Positions 1 through 8,737 of a stretch of DNA of 64,000 bases are shown one piece after another. Source of the stretch: Buttiauxella sp965119215. Lineage in GTDB: Bacteria > Pseudomonadota > Gammaproteobacteria > Enterobacterales > Enterobacteriaceae. The notes under the pieces are model-generated. The model made no database searches. It was given only the letters and a program-made list of their open reading frames with translations, and was not told the origin of the DNA. The DNA is taken from the NCBI GenBank assembly GCA_965119215.1, contig CBCPKK010000007.1, forward strand, positions 1 through 64,000. Reading direction: 5' to 3'. The translations under genes and the position numbers were made by a program. The first letter of the stretch is position 1; each line of letters opens with the position of its first letter.

Positions 1-160
1 ATTATCATCCAAAAAGGCCATGAGCTTTAAAATCGCTCTAAAGCCCAGGGTTAAATCCTTCGCCCGAGTTTATGCTCACTTGTTACTCTACCGATCAATC
101 GGTGTTATGAAGAGCAACCCTGGCGAGCTAAAGTCTACAACGTAGTTGAAAACTTACAAG
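1..160 (-). promoter_or_regulatory. ompA: ompA promoter and long 5' leader; coding region lies outside the window
   Basis: Read on the minus strand, this stretch closely follows the E. coli ompA upstream region as I remember it. A -35-like TTGTAA (159-154) and a -10-like TAGACT (137-132) are 16 bases apart, putting the transcription start near 125. The known leader blocks follow, including GAAGGATTTAACC and TTTTGGATGATAA. The window ends inside the leader just before the ompA start codon. The long structured leader is known to stabilise ompA mRNA and to be bound by Hfq and the small RNA MicA. The 161-347 stretch between this promoter and sulA holds a GC-rich hairpin near 255-275 on the sulA 3' side and no gene that I can see. 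Confidence 0.88.
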
Positions 161-347
161 TGTGATGTCCGTCAGGCATATGAAAAAAAACGACTTCTGA
201 ACACATTTTATAACAACTTTGTTTGTATTTCACACTCTAAGGATTTGCTGGAAGGCCGCCAGAAGCGGCTTGAGACGCGGATCTACAATAATTCACAATG
301 ATTTGTCAGTAGTTAAGAAAAAGTTCCAGGATTTCTCTTAAATTTAC

Positions 348-857
348 TTAATGATACAAACTAGAATGAATTTTTAGACCGGTTCGTGGTCGATGACCTG
401 TTTCCGAGGTGCGCATCGGACGCATAATGAACCCAATTGCATTCCCCATTTCAGCAGCAGATGACAGCTGTAGATGTTCCTCGTCAGTTAATTCTTCTGG
501 TAACCAACCAATCACAACGCTGTAATTTCCTGTCTGTAATGCTTTTACCATAGCATCTACGGTGAAAAGTGGATCTAGCTGGCTCACCTGCATAACTTTT
601 GTCAGTGGAAGTCCTGCGGATTGCACCCACTGACGGCTTAATTTCTGCTGCGGTGTTAACCATAGCTGCCAGCGCGACTGCTGACCAAGCTGCTGAAGCA
701 ATGGCAACAACACCAACTGCGTAATCCATGGCTGATCTTCGCTGTAGATCACTTCACTGATCAACCCTCTGGTGTTGTTAGCGACTGATGACTGAGCCGT
801 TGAAGACGCAGAACCTGGAACAGTGGCAACGTGAGTTAGAACGTTATGTGATTGCAT
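348..857 (-). CDS. sulA: SOS cell division inhibitor SulA
   Basis: SulA binds FtsZ and blocks Z-ring assembly during the SOS response. It is normally removed by the Lon protease. The product is 169 residues, the same length as E. coli SulA. The central and C-terminal parts follow the family closely, with runs such as LLPLLQQLGQQSRWQLWLTP and GLPLTKVMQ, and the end GLKIHSSLYH that Lon recognises. The N-terminal 25 residues diverge, as is usual for the family. The gene lies between the ompA promoter and tfoX as in E. coli, and a LexA box precedes it at 881-896. Confidence 0.97.
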   Translation of the reverse strand: MQSHNVLTHVATVPGSASSTAQSSVANNTRGLISEVIYSEDQPWITQLVLLPLLQQLGQQSRWQLWLTPQQKLSRQWVQSAGLPLTKVMQVSQLDPLFTVDAMVKALQTGNYSVVIGWLPEELTDEEHLQLSSAAEMGNAIGFIMRPMRTSETGHRPRTGLKIHSSLYH

Positions 858-880
858 CGTTAATCCCGCCTGATGGGTTA

Positions 881-896
881 CTGTATGAATATACAG
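881..896 (-). promoter_or_regulatory. LexA operator (SOS box) of sulA
   Basis: CTGTATGAATATACAG matches the LexA consensus CTG-N10-CAG, with an AT-rich centre. It lies 24 bases upstream of the sulA start codon, where the E. coli sulA SOS box lies. It predicts LexA repression and strong DNA-damage induction. Confidence 0.95.
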
Positions 897-1077
897 TAAT
901 GCCTGTCAGGCCAAAGATCAATCTAAATTTCGGAAAGCATATCGCAAATTCATCACGTAAATCTGCGGAAAGAGAGAATGTGATTGCCGTCAGCCATCAT
1001 GTTACTTATTTTCCTGTTACTGGGTACGCTAATAAAGCGGCGTGATGCGTTATGGCATGATATTTAAGGATATATTC

Positions 1078-1692
1078 ATGAAGAAGCGGTCTTATGCAAG
1101 GATTCATCAATCAAAGGAATGTTTATCCCCGCTAGGCGATATTAGCTATCGCGCACTGTTTGGTGGTTATAGTTTAACCGTCGAGAATGTGGTGTTTGCG
1201 ATGGTTTCTGAGGGGGAACTCTATCTACGTGCATGTGAACAATCGGAAGTTTATTTTGTTAAAAGGGAGGCAGCACCTTTGGTTTACAACAAACGTGGAC
1301 GAACTATTGAACTTAATTATTACCGTATTGATGAAGAGTTGTGGCGCGATCGGGAAAAGCTATTACAACTTTCAACGGATGCCTTATTTAGTGCCCGACG
1401 AGAAAAATCCCGCCAGAAAGCGCAAAAGCGCCTTAAAGATTTACCGAATTTAACGCACAACCTGGAAATGATGTTGTGGGAAGCCGGTATTGCCGATGTG
1501 AGAACCCTCCATGCTTATGGTGCGAAACGCTCGTGGATTAAACTGAGAAACAGGAATAAAAGGCTTGGCGTGCAGGTTTTGTTGGCATTGGCGGGAGCTA
1601 TTTGCGGTATTCATGAAGCTGCACTCCCGGCGGCAACGCGCCAGGAGTTGGTGGAGTGGGGGCATCTTTACCAGCAACGACACACGCGTTAA
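1078..1692 (+). CDS. tfoX: Competence/CRP-S regulator TfoX (Sxy)
   Basis: TfoX/Sxy acts with CRP at CRP-S promoters to switch on competence genes. I chose the ATG at 1078, which gives MKKRSYARI, because TAAGGA lies 7 bases upstream and the resulting 204 residues align with E. coli Sxy from its first residues. The in-frame start at 1042 would add 12 residues that the family lacks. The N-terminal domain contains LFGGYSLTVENVVFAMVSEG and the C-terminal TfoX domain contains RLKDLPNLTHNLE. The 3' end overlaps the convergent yccS stop by 4 bases. E. coli sxy is controlled by mRNA structure; I did not fold this leader. Confidence 0.93.
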   Translation: MKKRSYARIHQSKECLSPLGDISYRALFGGYSLTVENVVFAMVSEGELYLRACEQSEVYFVKREAAPLVYNKRGRTIELNYYRIDEELWRDREKLLQLSTDALFSARREKSRQKAQKRLKDLPNLTHNLEMMLWEAGIADVRTLHAYGAKRSWIKLRNRNKRLGVQVLLALAGAICGIHEAALPAATRQELVEWGHLYQQRHTR

Positions 1693-3824
1693 TCGTGCTG
1701 TTGTGAAACTTGTTGCTGGAGACGAGATATTTCTGGCAACAGAGCAACCAGCAGGCCAATTTGCTGAAGCACTAACGGCTCTTTGGTATCTGGTTGCGGC
1801 TCAAGCGAGGTTATGCGGTCAGACAGCCCCTGCAGCGCCATTTGAACTCTTTCTTCATCGGCGGGCAAATGATGAAGTGCATCATCGACATAACACACCG
1901 CGTCATCAAGCAGCAGCAAGATATCCTCGTTAGTCAGTTTTTCGCGGTGCGCACCTAATGCAGATATATAGCTGTTAAAGGTGTGATTGAGACACAGCAA
2001 GCGGAATGCCGTTTCTCGCATATCCGTCGAAACACGTGGTTCAGAGGACATGTTAGACACCACCGAAGCCAGTTCAGCATCTTTATTGTGTGCATCCCGA
2101 CGTGCAATTCGGTACTCAAGGCGGTTATCCCTTCCCTGATGATATTGCTCAAGAATGGCATCCAGATAACGGCAGTTTGCGTTGAATGCGCGTTCCACGA
2201 CTAATGGCAATCGACGGAAACGCCAGTCAGGCCAGATGAAACTTACCGCCGCCCAGGCGATGGCACATCCAAGCAAGGTATCGAAAATACGCGGCATTGC
2301 GACTTCAAACCCTTCACCCAACAGATTGAAACACAGCAATACCAGTAAGGTGATAAACATGGTGGCATGCGCATATTGCACATTGCGAAAGGCAAAGAAG
2401 AGCACGCCAGTAATAACGATTAAAACCAACTGCCCTTCAATTGACGGCACGAAGTACAGCACCGGAAGCCCGATAGCCACACCGACTAAAGTACCGATGA
2501 TACGCAACGCTAAGCGGCGGCGTGTAGCGCTGTAGTTTGGCTGGCAAACGAAGAGGCTGGTCAGCAGTATCCAGTAACCATGCTTTAGACCAGTAAACTG
2601 GATAAACGCATAGCCGACACATAACACGACAGACATACGCACTGCATGGCGGAATAACGCAGATTCCGGCGTTAAATTGCGTTTCAGGCGTTGCCAGATA
2701 TCACCAAAACCCGTTAACCGGTCATCGGCCAGGCGGTTTTCAATATCGCTTTGCGGGGCGGCAAGAGCCTGCTCAGATTCGATTGTCGCCAGTTGAGCGT
2801 CGATGGCGCGTAAATTGCTTACCAGGAAGCCCAGAGCTTTTAGTTCGCCAGCCAGATATTGGTCGGTTTTCAGTCTTTCAATGGCGGCATCAAGATGGGT
2901 GAACGCCCGTTCAAATCTTGGGTCGTGTTGATATTTCACACGCAGTAAAACAGAGCGCGAAAGCTGCAAACAGGCCTGAGACTGCATGGTCAGCAAGCGC
3001 TGAAAGCGGAACATAATATCGCTGTAACGGAATTTATCGCGCAATGCCTGATATTGAATATGCGACGAACTGGCTCTTTCGTGGATATCCTGAGCGACAA
3101 AATAGTAATGCAGGGTACGGCGAGTGCCACGTTGCCCACGATCGCCACGTAAACGGGTCAGTAACGAACCTTTGGTTTGGTTCAGGGTTGTGACCAGCTG
3201 GCTGTTAGCCATCGCAAGCTCAATCATAGGAGCCTGGCTTTCTTCTTCAATATCAGGATCAAACAGCGTGGCTTTGACTTCAAGATAGCGGGCAAGGCTC
3301 TCGTAACAACGAGCCAGGTTATCCTGCAGTGGGCGAATAGGGAAAATGAGATGCCCGGCAAGTGTCAGCAAGTTGTACCAGATGGCACCCGCTAACAGCA
3401 GGATGGGTTGTTGGTACCAATGTTCGTACAACGAAATACCGAGCATGGTATAGATTGCGATAAGCAGCGCGCCGAAGGCGATAGTGGCGTAACGCTGGCC
3501 TAATCCACCCAGCAGAATAAATCCGCTGGTTGAAACCATAAGCCCAATACCGAAGAACACAGGCCACGGGTACAACAATTCCACAGATGCCGAGGCAATA
3601 AAGAAGCTAACCAGGGTAATCAGAAGATTACGCAGGCGGCCAGTCAGGCGGTCATCCAAATCAGCAAGGGCTGCGGCGACAACGCCCAGAGTTAGCGGGA
3701 TAGTCAGTTTTACTTCGCCCAACCACCAGGGAAAGGCGGCGGTGCCCGTAAGCGCAATGAAAATACGCAAGTTATAGAGCCAGGTGCTATTCCAGGTATA
3801 GCGGCGCAGAATTGGGCTAAGCAT
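1689..3824 (-). CDS. yccS: Inner membrane protein YccS (FUSC family)
   Basis: This 711-residue membrane protein belongs to the YccS/YhfK group of the FUSC family, related to fusaric acid and aromatic acid efflux proteins. E. coli YccS is similar (about 717-720 residues) and has no established function. The predicted layout is an N-terminal block of about six transmembrane helices (residues 15-165), a long soluble segment, a second helix block (about 390-520, with the run HGYWILLTSLFVCQPNYSAT) and a charged C-terminal soluble domain. yccF lies immediately upstream on the same strand with 24 bases between, so they are probably cotranscribed. Confidence 0.93.
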   Translation of the reverse strand: MLSPILRRYTWNSTWLYNLRIFIALTGTAAFPWWLGEVKLTIPLTLGVVAAALADLDDRLTGRLRNLLITLVSFFIASASVELLYPWPVFFGIGLMVSTSGFILLGGLGQRYATIAFGALLIAIYTMLGISLYEHWYQQPILLLAGAIWYNLLTLAGHLIFPIRPLQDNLARCYESLARYLEVKATLFDPDIEEESQAPMIELAMANSQLVTTLNQTKGSLLTRLRGDRGQRGTRRTLHYYFVAQDIHERASSSHIQYQALRDKFRYSDIMFRFQRLLTMQSQACLQLSRSVLLRVKYQHDPRFERAFTHLDAAIERLKTDQYLAGELKALGFLVSNLRAIDAQLATIESEQALAAPQSDIENRLADDRLTGFGDIWQRLKRNLTPESALFRHAVRMSVVLCVGYAFIQFTGLKHGYWILLTSLFVCQPNYSATRRRLALRIIGTLVGVAIGLPVLYFVPSIEGQLVLIVITGVLFFAFRNVQYAHATMFITLLVLLCFNLLGEGFEVAMPRIFDTLLGCAIAWAAVSFIWPDWRFRRLPLVVERAFNANCRYLDAILEQYHQGRDNRLEYRIARRDAHNKDAELASVVSNMSSEPRVSTDMRETAFRLLCLNHTFNSYISALGAHREKLTNEDILLLLDDAVCYVDDALHHLPADEERVQMALQGLSDRITSLEPQPDTKEPLVLQQIGLLVALLPEISRLQQQVSQQHD

Positions 3825-3848
3825 TAATACTCACTATCCTTTTCAAAT

Positions 3849-4295
3849 TTACTGGAAGCGGCGGCGTGCATTGGCTTCACGCGCAGCCTGCGCAGTTTCA
3901 ACAGAAACGACACGGCGACCCACAGGCCAGAGCGCAATCGCTGCTATTTTGAAGTTAGCGATTCCCACAGGAATGCCGATAATAGTGATGCATTGTGCGA
4001 TACCGGTGCAGATGTGCAGCACGCACAGCCACCAGCCGAAAAATATCAGCCATACAATGTTCAGCAGCGTACCGCCGGTATTCATGATGGCACTTTTGCT
4101 TTGCGGCTCTAGCTCATCGACATGAACAGCTTCGTTACCGTACGGTACGAAAGAAAGTTTTGTTATCTCCCAGCAGGAACGAGTCAGCGGGAGTGTGAAA
4201 ATAAAAATGATACTGACAAGAGTGGCCAGCAACCAGGATAGGGTGGTTAGAAAGCCGCCCAGTACAAAGTTCAAAACATTAAGGACTGTACGCAT
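3849..4295 (-). CDS. yccF: Inner membrane protein YccF
   Basis: This is a 148-residue membrane protein with two YccF domains and about four hydrophobic segments. Its function is unknown. The start at 4295 (MRTVLNVLNFVLGG) gives the same length as E. coli YccF. A start at 4400 would add 35 residues absent from the family. Conserved runs include TRSCWEITKLS, GIPVGIANFKIAAIALWPVG and the C-terminal AQAAREANARRRF. It is the first gene of a probable yccF-yccS unit, divergent from helD, with a 132-base intergenic region holding both promoters. Confidence 0.93.
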   Translation of the reverse strand: MRTVLNVLNFVLGGFLTTLSWLLATLVSIIFIFTLPLTRSCWEITKLSFVPYGNEAVHVDELEPQSKSAIMNTGGTLLNIVWLIFFGWWLCVLHICTGIAQCITIIGIPVGIANFKIAAIALWPVGRRVVSVETAQAAREANARRRFQ

Positions 4296-4427
4296 AATCA
4301 CTCTTCGTTGGTATGAATGTAGACAAATGAATAACCACAACAATTGTAACGCGTTTTTACTCTGGAGCGTCATTCCTTCGGCGGGTAAACTTACCCACAA
4401 CCCTTATTTTGGATCAGGCAAAGCGTA

Positions 4428-6482
4428 ATGGAACTGAAAGCGACCTCCTTTGGCAAGCATTTAGCACAACATCCCTACAATCGTGTGAGATTGCTGACTG
4501 CTGGTGTAGAGGTGAAGGGCGATCGCCATGAATACCTTATTCCATTCAATCAGTTAATAGCAATCAATTGCAAGCGTGGCCTGGTCTGGGGCGAACTGGA
4601 GTTTGTCCTGCCCGATGATAAAGTGGTGCGCTTACACGGCACAGAATGGAATGAGACGCAGCGCTTTTATCATCATCTCGATGAGCTATGGCAGAGCTGG
4701 AGTGCTGAAATGAGCGAAGTTGCGGCTCAGGTGCTGCATCAGCAATATGCTGAGATAACGCGTCGAATCCAGCAGGAAAAGTGGTTCAAACGCAGCGACA
4801 TGCAGGCATTACAACAAAATGTACGGGCTGCGTTTTCCGCACTGCCCCTGCCACAAGCGCGTCTTGAAGCGTTCGAGAATTGCCGTGAAGTCTGGTTACA
4901 CTGTAAAGCCTGGCTTGAACAAGGTGAAGTGCGTCGCCATCAGCGTAATACCGCTTTCACTAATCATATGCTTGAAAAATATTCCGATTTCTTCCAGAAA
5001 GTTGAAAGTTCTCCACTGAATCCTTCACAGGCTCGTGCGGTGGTTAATGGCGAAGATTCGCTGCTGGTGCTGGCAGGCGCCGGGAGTGGCAAAACATCAG
5101 TTCTGGTTGCGCGTGCAGGCTGGTTGCTGCAACGGGGCGAAGCCAGTGAAGATCAAATCTTGCTGCTGGCGTTTGGGCGCAAAGCCGCACAAGAGATGGA
5201 TCAGCGAATCGCTGAACGTTTGCATACTGATGCTATTTCCGCCCGTACTTTCCATTCCCTCGCGCTGCACATTATCCAGCAGGGGAGCAAAAAAGTGCCG
5301 CGCGTTAGCGACCTTGAATCCGATACCAACGTACGTCACCAGTTGTTGATTGAAAGCTGGCAACAACAGTGCCGCGAGAAAAAAGCACAGGCAAAAGGTT
5401 GGCGCGAATGGCTGCGCGACGAGCTGCAATGGGACGTGCCGGAAGGCGAATACTGGAAGGATGAGCGATTAGCCAAACGCCTGGCAAGCCGTTTAGACAG
5501 GTGGTTAGGATTGATGCGAATGCATGGCGGCTCGCAGGCAGAAATGATTGCCGCAGCGCCGGAAGAAATACGCGATCTCTTTTCTAAACGCGTCAAACTG
5601 ATGGCGCCCTTGTTGAAAAGCTGGAAGACCGCACTGAAAGCCGAAGAGGCCGTTGATTTTTCCGGGCTGATTCATCAGGCTATTAATGTGCTGGAGAAAG
5701 GCCGCTTTATCAGCCCCTGGAAGCACATTCTGGTGGATGAATTTCAGGATATTTCACCGCAACGCGCGGCTTTGTTGGCGGCACTGAGAAAACAGAACTC
5801 CCATACTTCTTTGTACGCGGTAGGGGATGACTGGCAGGCAATTTATCGTTTCAGCGGCGCTGAAATGAGCCTGACAACCGCCTTTACTCATCATTTTGGC
5901 GATGCAGACCAGTGCGCGCTGGATACGACTTATCGCTTTAACGATCGTATTGGTGAAATTGCCAATCGCTTTGTACAGCAGAACCCACATCAACTAGCCA
6001 AGCCGTTGAACAGCCTGTCAAAAGGCGATAAAAAAGCCGTCACACTGTTGGCCGATGACCAGCTTGAAGCGTTACTCGATAAGATGAGCGGTTATGTGAA
6101 GCCGGAGCAACGTATTCTGGTTCTCGCTCGTTATCATCATTTACGCCCGGCGATGCTGGAAAAAGCCGCGACACGTTGGCCAAAACTGGCCATTGATTTT
6201 ATGACCATTCATGCAAGTAAAGGACAGCAAGCCGATTATGTTGTGATTCTGGGGTTGCAGCAGGGGAAAGATGGTTTTCCGGCGGTGGCGAGAGAATCAG
6301 TCATGGAAGAGGCGTTGTTGCCACAACCAGAAGATTACCCGGATGCAGAAGAGCGGCGGTTGTTGTACGTGGCGATGACGCGGGCCCGTCATCGTGTCTG
6401 GCTGCTATTCAACAAACAGGAACCGTCCAGTTTTGTCGACAGCCTGAAACAGCTTGGCGTGCCCGCTGCAAATCGACCCTAG
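4428..6482 (+). CDS. helD: DNA helicase IV (HelD)
   Basis: HelD is a superfamily 1, UvrD/Rep-like 3'-to-5' DNA helicase linked to RecF-pathway recombination. The product is 684 residues, the same length as E. coli HelD. An N-terminal non-helicase domain (about 1-190) precedes the Walker A motif LAGAGSGKTS (about 213-222). Walker B with motif II, ILVDEFQDIS, lies near 433-442, GDDWQAIYRFSG near 466, and the C-terminal motif VI YVAMTRAR near 647. All catalytic motifs are intact. It is followed by the convergent mgsA. Confidence 0.97.
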   Translation: MELKATSFGKHLAQHPYNRVRLLTAGVEVKGDRHEYLIPFNQLIAINCKRGLVWGELEFVLPDDKVVRLHGTEWNETQRFYHHLDELWQSWSAEMSEVAAQVLHQQYAEITRRIQQEKWFKRSDMQALQQNVRAAFSALPLPQARLEAFENCREVWLHCKAWLEQGEVRRHQRNTAFTNHMLEKYSDFFQKVESSPLNPSQARAVVNGEDSLLVLAGAGSGKTSVLVARAGWLLQRGEASEDQILLLAFGRKAAQEMDQRIAERLHTDAISARTFHSLALHIIQQGSKKVPRVSDLESDTNVRHQLLIESWQQQCREKKAQAKGWREWLRDELQWDVPEGEYWKDERLAKRLASRLDRWLGLMRMHGGSQAEMIAAAPEEIRDLFSKRVKLMAPLLKSWKTALKAEEAVDFSGLIHQAINVLEKGRFISPWKHILVDEFQDISPQRAALLAALRKQNSHTSLYAVGDDWQAIYRFSGAEMSLTTAFTHHFGDADQCALDTTYRFNDRIGEIANRFVQQNPHQLAKPLNSLSKGDKKAVTLLADDQLEALLDKMSGYVKPEQRILVLARYHHLRPAMLEKAATRWPKLAIDFMTIHASKGQQADYVVILGLQQGKDGFPAVARESVMEEALLPQPEDYPDAEERRLLYVAMTRARHRVWLLFNKQEPSSFVDSLKQLGVPAANRP

Positions 6483-6502
6483 TTATTTCAGGTCGAACAT
6501 AG

Positions 6503-6961
6503 TTATTTCAGTCGTTCTGCCAGATAGCGCGGGTAATCGGGGATCAAAATCTCTACAGCGCGATCAAAACCAGGCGACTGAATAATAAAATCGGCCGTCG
6601 AAAGGTTAGTGGCTACAGGAATGTTCCACACTGTTGCCAGGCGCAGTAAGGCTTTAACGTCCGGGTCGTGTGGAACGGCATTGAGCGGGTCCCAGAAGAA
6701 AATCAGTACATCAATTTTCCCTTCGGAAATCAACGCACCTACCTGCTGATCGCCACCCATCGGGCCGCTCAGCATGGCATTCACATCAAGGCCGCTGCCG
6801 CGCTGGATAAGATTCCCGGTAGTACCTGTTGCGTACAACACATGTTGAGCAAGTGTCGCTTTGTGGCGTTCAACCCATTTCAACAACGCGTCTTTACAGT
6901 GGTCATGCGCAACCAGCGCAATATGCTTGTGTTCCGCCAGGGTGCGGGTAGTGAGTTCCAT
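6503..6961 (-). CDS. mgsA: Methylglyoxal synthase
   Basis: MgsA converts dihydroxyacetone phosphate to methylglyoxal and phosphate, a cytosolic bypass of lower glycolysis that relieves sugar-phosphate stress. The 152-residue length equals E. coli MgsA. The catalytic aspartate is D71 in GPMGGDQQVG. The phosphate-binding segment ATGTTG and the later DPLNAVPHDPDVKALLR block are intact. The gene stands alone between convergent helD and upstream csgI. Confidence 0.97.
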   Translation of the reverse strand: MELTTRTLAEHKHIALVAHDHCKDALLKWVERHKATLAQHVLYATGTTGNLIQRGSGLDVNAMLSGPMGGDQQVGALISEGKIDVLIFFWDPLNAVPHDPDVKALLRLATVWNIPVATNLSTADFIIQSPGFDRAVEILIPDYPRYLAERLK

Positions 6962-7056
6962 TGGATAATCCTGATTGATTTATATTGACTACAGATTACT
7001 GGAAGTTACTGATGCTGCAAGAGAAGGGGGACAAAAATGCGGGATTTGAATGGCAA

Positions 7057-7722
7057 TTATTGCGCAGGGTTATCCTTCACCCACTGCAGAAACCGGTCAC
7101 GGGTAGGTTTATCCGCTTGTAAAAACCAATATCTCAGGCGTTGCTCGGTCAATGTATCGGACTGACGAGACGGGGCATCAAGCTCAGATGCTTTTGAGAG
7201 CAGTTCACTATCATCAGCCATCATGGTGGCAAACCCTTTCACTGAAGCCGTTTTCGCAGCCTTGTTATAAAACTGCGTGTCCTGCTCGTAATCAATTCCC
7301 TGCGGCGTTGTTTTTACCGGCAAGATATCCATTTTCAATGGAATGACTGCGGCATTGCCATCAAGCAATTGAAGATGAGGGGCCTGGTCAAACTCGTCGC
7401 TCTCTTTATCATTCTCAATGCGCGGGAGATTAAAATTGACCTGGTTGACCTCTTTGGTATCGAAACTCACGATCAGAGGAGGGGAAATATAAAGGCGTTG
7501 CTCCCGCGTTGTGGTACGAATATTTTTTTCTACCCGAAATACCATTTGATGCGGGCCGTTATCCAGTTCCAAACTATCTGCTCCCCGGAGCAAAGAGCTG
7601 GAAACTTTTTTCCCATCCAGCACTAACAAATCGATATCCGTGGACAGACGCAGGGTTGTCGCCCACGATTCATGCGGCAAAAGAAGAGTCCAACACATTG
7701 CGATAAAGAACAGGGTTCTCAT
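7057..7722 (-). CDS. csgI: Curli assembly inhibitor CsgI (YccT), DUF2057 family
   Basis: This is a 221-residue periplasmic protein, homologous to YccT, which was renamed CsgI in E. coli because it inhibits curli subunit polymerisation. The start at 7722 gives a signal peptide (MRTLFFIAMCWTLLLPHESWA) and has GGAG 6 bases upstream. A more upstream in-frame start at 7773 would place 17 charged residues before the signal peptide. Conserved runs include TTLRLSTDIDLLVLDGKKVS, SSLLRGADSLELDNGPHQ and EQRLRYWF. No curli genes occur in the window. Confidence 0.92.
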   Translation of the reverse strand: MRTLFFIAMCWTLLLPHESWATTLRLSTDIDLLVLDGKKVSSSLLRGADSLELDNGPHQMVFRVEKNIRTTTREQRLYISPPLIVSFDTKEVNQVNFNLPRIENDKESDEFDQAPHLQLLDGNAAVIPLKMDILPVKTTPQGIDYEQDTQFYNKAAKTASVKGFATMMADDSELLSKASELDAPSRQSDTLTEQRLRYWFLQADKPTRDRFLQWVKDNPAQ

Positions 7723-7908
7723 CAATTTCTCCGGCCAGGGGCGAATGGGACCATCCCTTACTGAATGTATCAAAATTTTTCATAAAGGCGGTTCATTAAC
7801 ATATAGACATATTCCCAAAAATTGCTCTACTACCTGCGTATGGGAAAGATGGTGAGTCAGTAATGGATGGCATACACTTTTGATTACTGAGTCCTTGCGG
7901 AGAATGTG

Positions 7909-8322
7909 ATGAAACAGCCAGATATCGAAACGATTCTAAAAAGCACCCGAACAATTGCGCTAGTGGGAGCCAGTGACAAACCCGATCGACCAAGTTATCG
8001 GGTGATGGCTTATTTGCTGGATCAAGGATATGAAGTCATTCCGGTGTCACCAAAAGTGGCCGGTAAAACCCTTTTAGGGCAGCAAGGCTACGGCGCACTT
8101 GCGGATATCCCTAAAAAAGTCGATATGGTCGATGTATTTAGAAATTCGGAAGCCGCATGGGAAGTGGCGCGAGAAGCTATCGCTATCGGCGCAAAAACGC
8201 TGTGGATGCAGTTAGGCGTAATTAATGAACAAGCCGCGGTACTGGCCCAGGATGCGGGATTAAACGTGGTGATGGATAAATGCCCGGCGATTGAAATCCC
8301 ACGCCTGGGTTTAGCTAAATAA
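7909..8322 (+). CDS. yccU: CoA-binding protein YccU
   Basis: This 137-residue protein has a CoA-binding (Rossmann) fold, and its cellular role is not established. It begins with MKQPDIETILKSTRTIALVG and carries the nucleotide-binding glycine region IALVGASDKPDRPSYRVM. The C-terminal MDKCPAIEIPRLGLAK is the family hallmark. I prefer ATG 7909 to GTG 7906 because GGAG ends 6 bases before it and the length then equals E. coli YccU. A strong terminator follows. Confidence 0.93.
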   Translation: MKQPDIETILKSTRTIALVGASDKPDRPSYRVMAYLLDQGYEVIPVSPKVAGKTLLGQQGYGALADIPKKVDMVDVFRNSEAAWEVAREAIAIGAKTLWMQLGVINEQAAVLAQDAGLNVVMDKCPAIEIPRLGLAK

Positions 8323-8324
8323 TA

Positions 8325-8357
8325 AAAAACCCCGCTTCATGAAAAAGCGGGGTTTTT
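8325..8357. terminator. Bidirectional rho-independent terminator between yccU and hspQ
   Basis: A GC-rich stem (ACCCCGCTT / AAGCGGGGT) has a short loop, an A tract on the left and a T tract on the right, so it can stop transcription of both convergent genes. Confidence 0.93.
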
Positions 8358-8358
8358 G

Positions 8359-8676
8359 CTAATTACGCAGGCGAGGTGCCAGAAGCTGTTGCCGTATCGA
8401 AGCCGCCAATTCATCCATCGACGGTTGTTCGGGGTGATCGTCTTGTGACTCCCAACTTAACTGGGCTTCAGCAAGATAGGTGTGCATCGCCCGGCCATTA
8501 TCATCTTCCATCACTACATGATACCAGGGTGCACTACGCAGAGCATCATTGTCGGCCAGATCATCTTCTGCGGGTTCATCCAGAGAATATACCGGGTCGA
8601 TATCGACCACCACTCCCAGATAACCCAGCAAAGAATGTCGTACTTGCTGGCCAATGCCGAATTTGCTGGCAATCAT
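8359..8676 (-). CDS. hspQ: Heat shock protein HspQ
   Basis: HspQ is a small hemimethylated-DNA-binding-fold protein. It binds mutant DnaA and acts as a specificity-enhancing factor for the Lon protease. The 105 residues match E. coli HspQ in length and along most of the sequence, for example MIASKFGIGQQVRHSLLGYL and PWYHVVMEDDNG, ending QLLAPRLRN. The start is preceded by GGAGGTAA. In E. coli the gene is sigma-32 dependent; I did not locate a clear heat-shock promoter here. Confidence 0.96.
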   Translation of the reverse strand: MIASKFGIGQQVRHSLLGYLGVVVDIDPVYSLDEPAEDDLADNDALRSAPWYHVVMEDDNGRAMHTYLAEAQLSWESQDDHPEQPSMDELAASIRQQLLAPRLRN

Positions 8677-8737
8677 AAGTTACCTCCTGAGAAACACTAT
8701 CTGCAATGAATATGCGGGCAGGTTTCCATTTTTCAAC

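Noticed and set aside
788..1045. 85-codon plus-strand frame opposite the sulA start
   Set aside because: It covers the sulA N-terminus, the LexA box and the tfoX leader, and has no family resemblance.
1042..1077. Upstream start for tfoX
   Set aside because: The ATG at 1078 has the better ribosome binding site and matches the family N-terminus.
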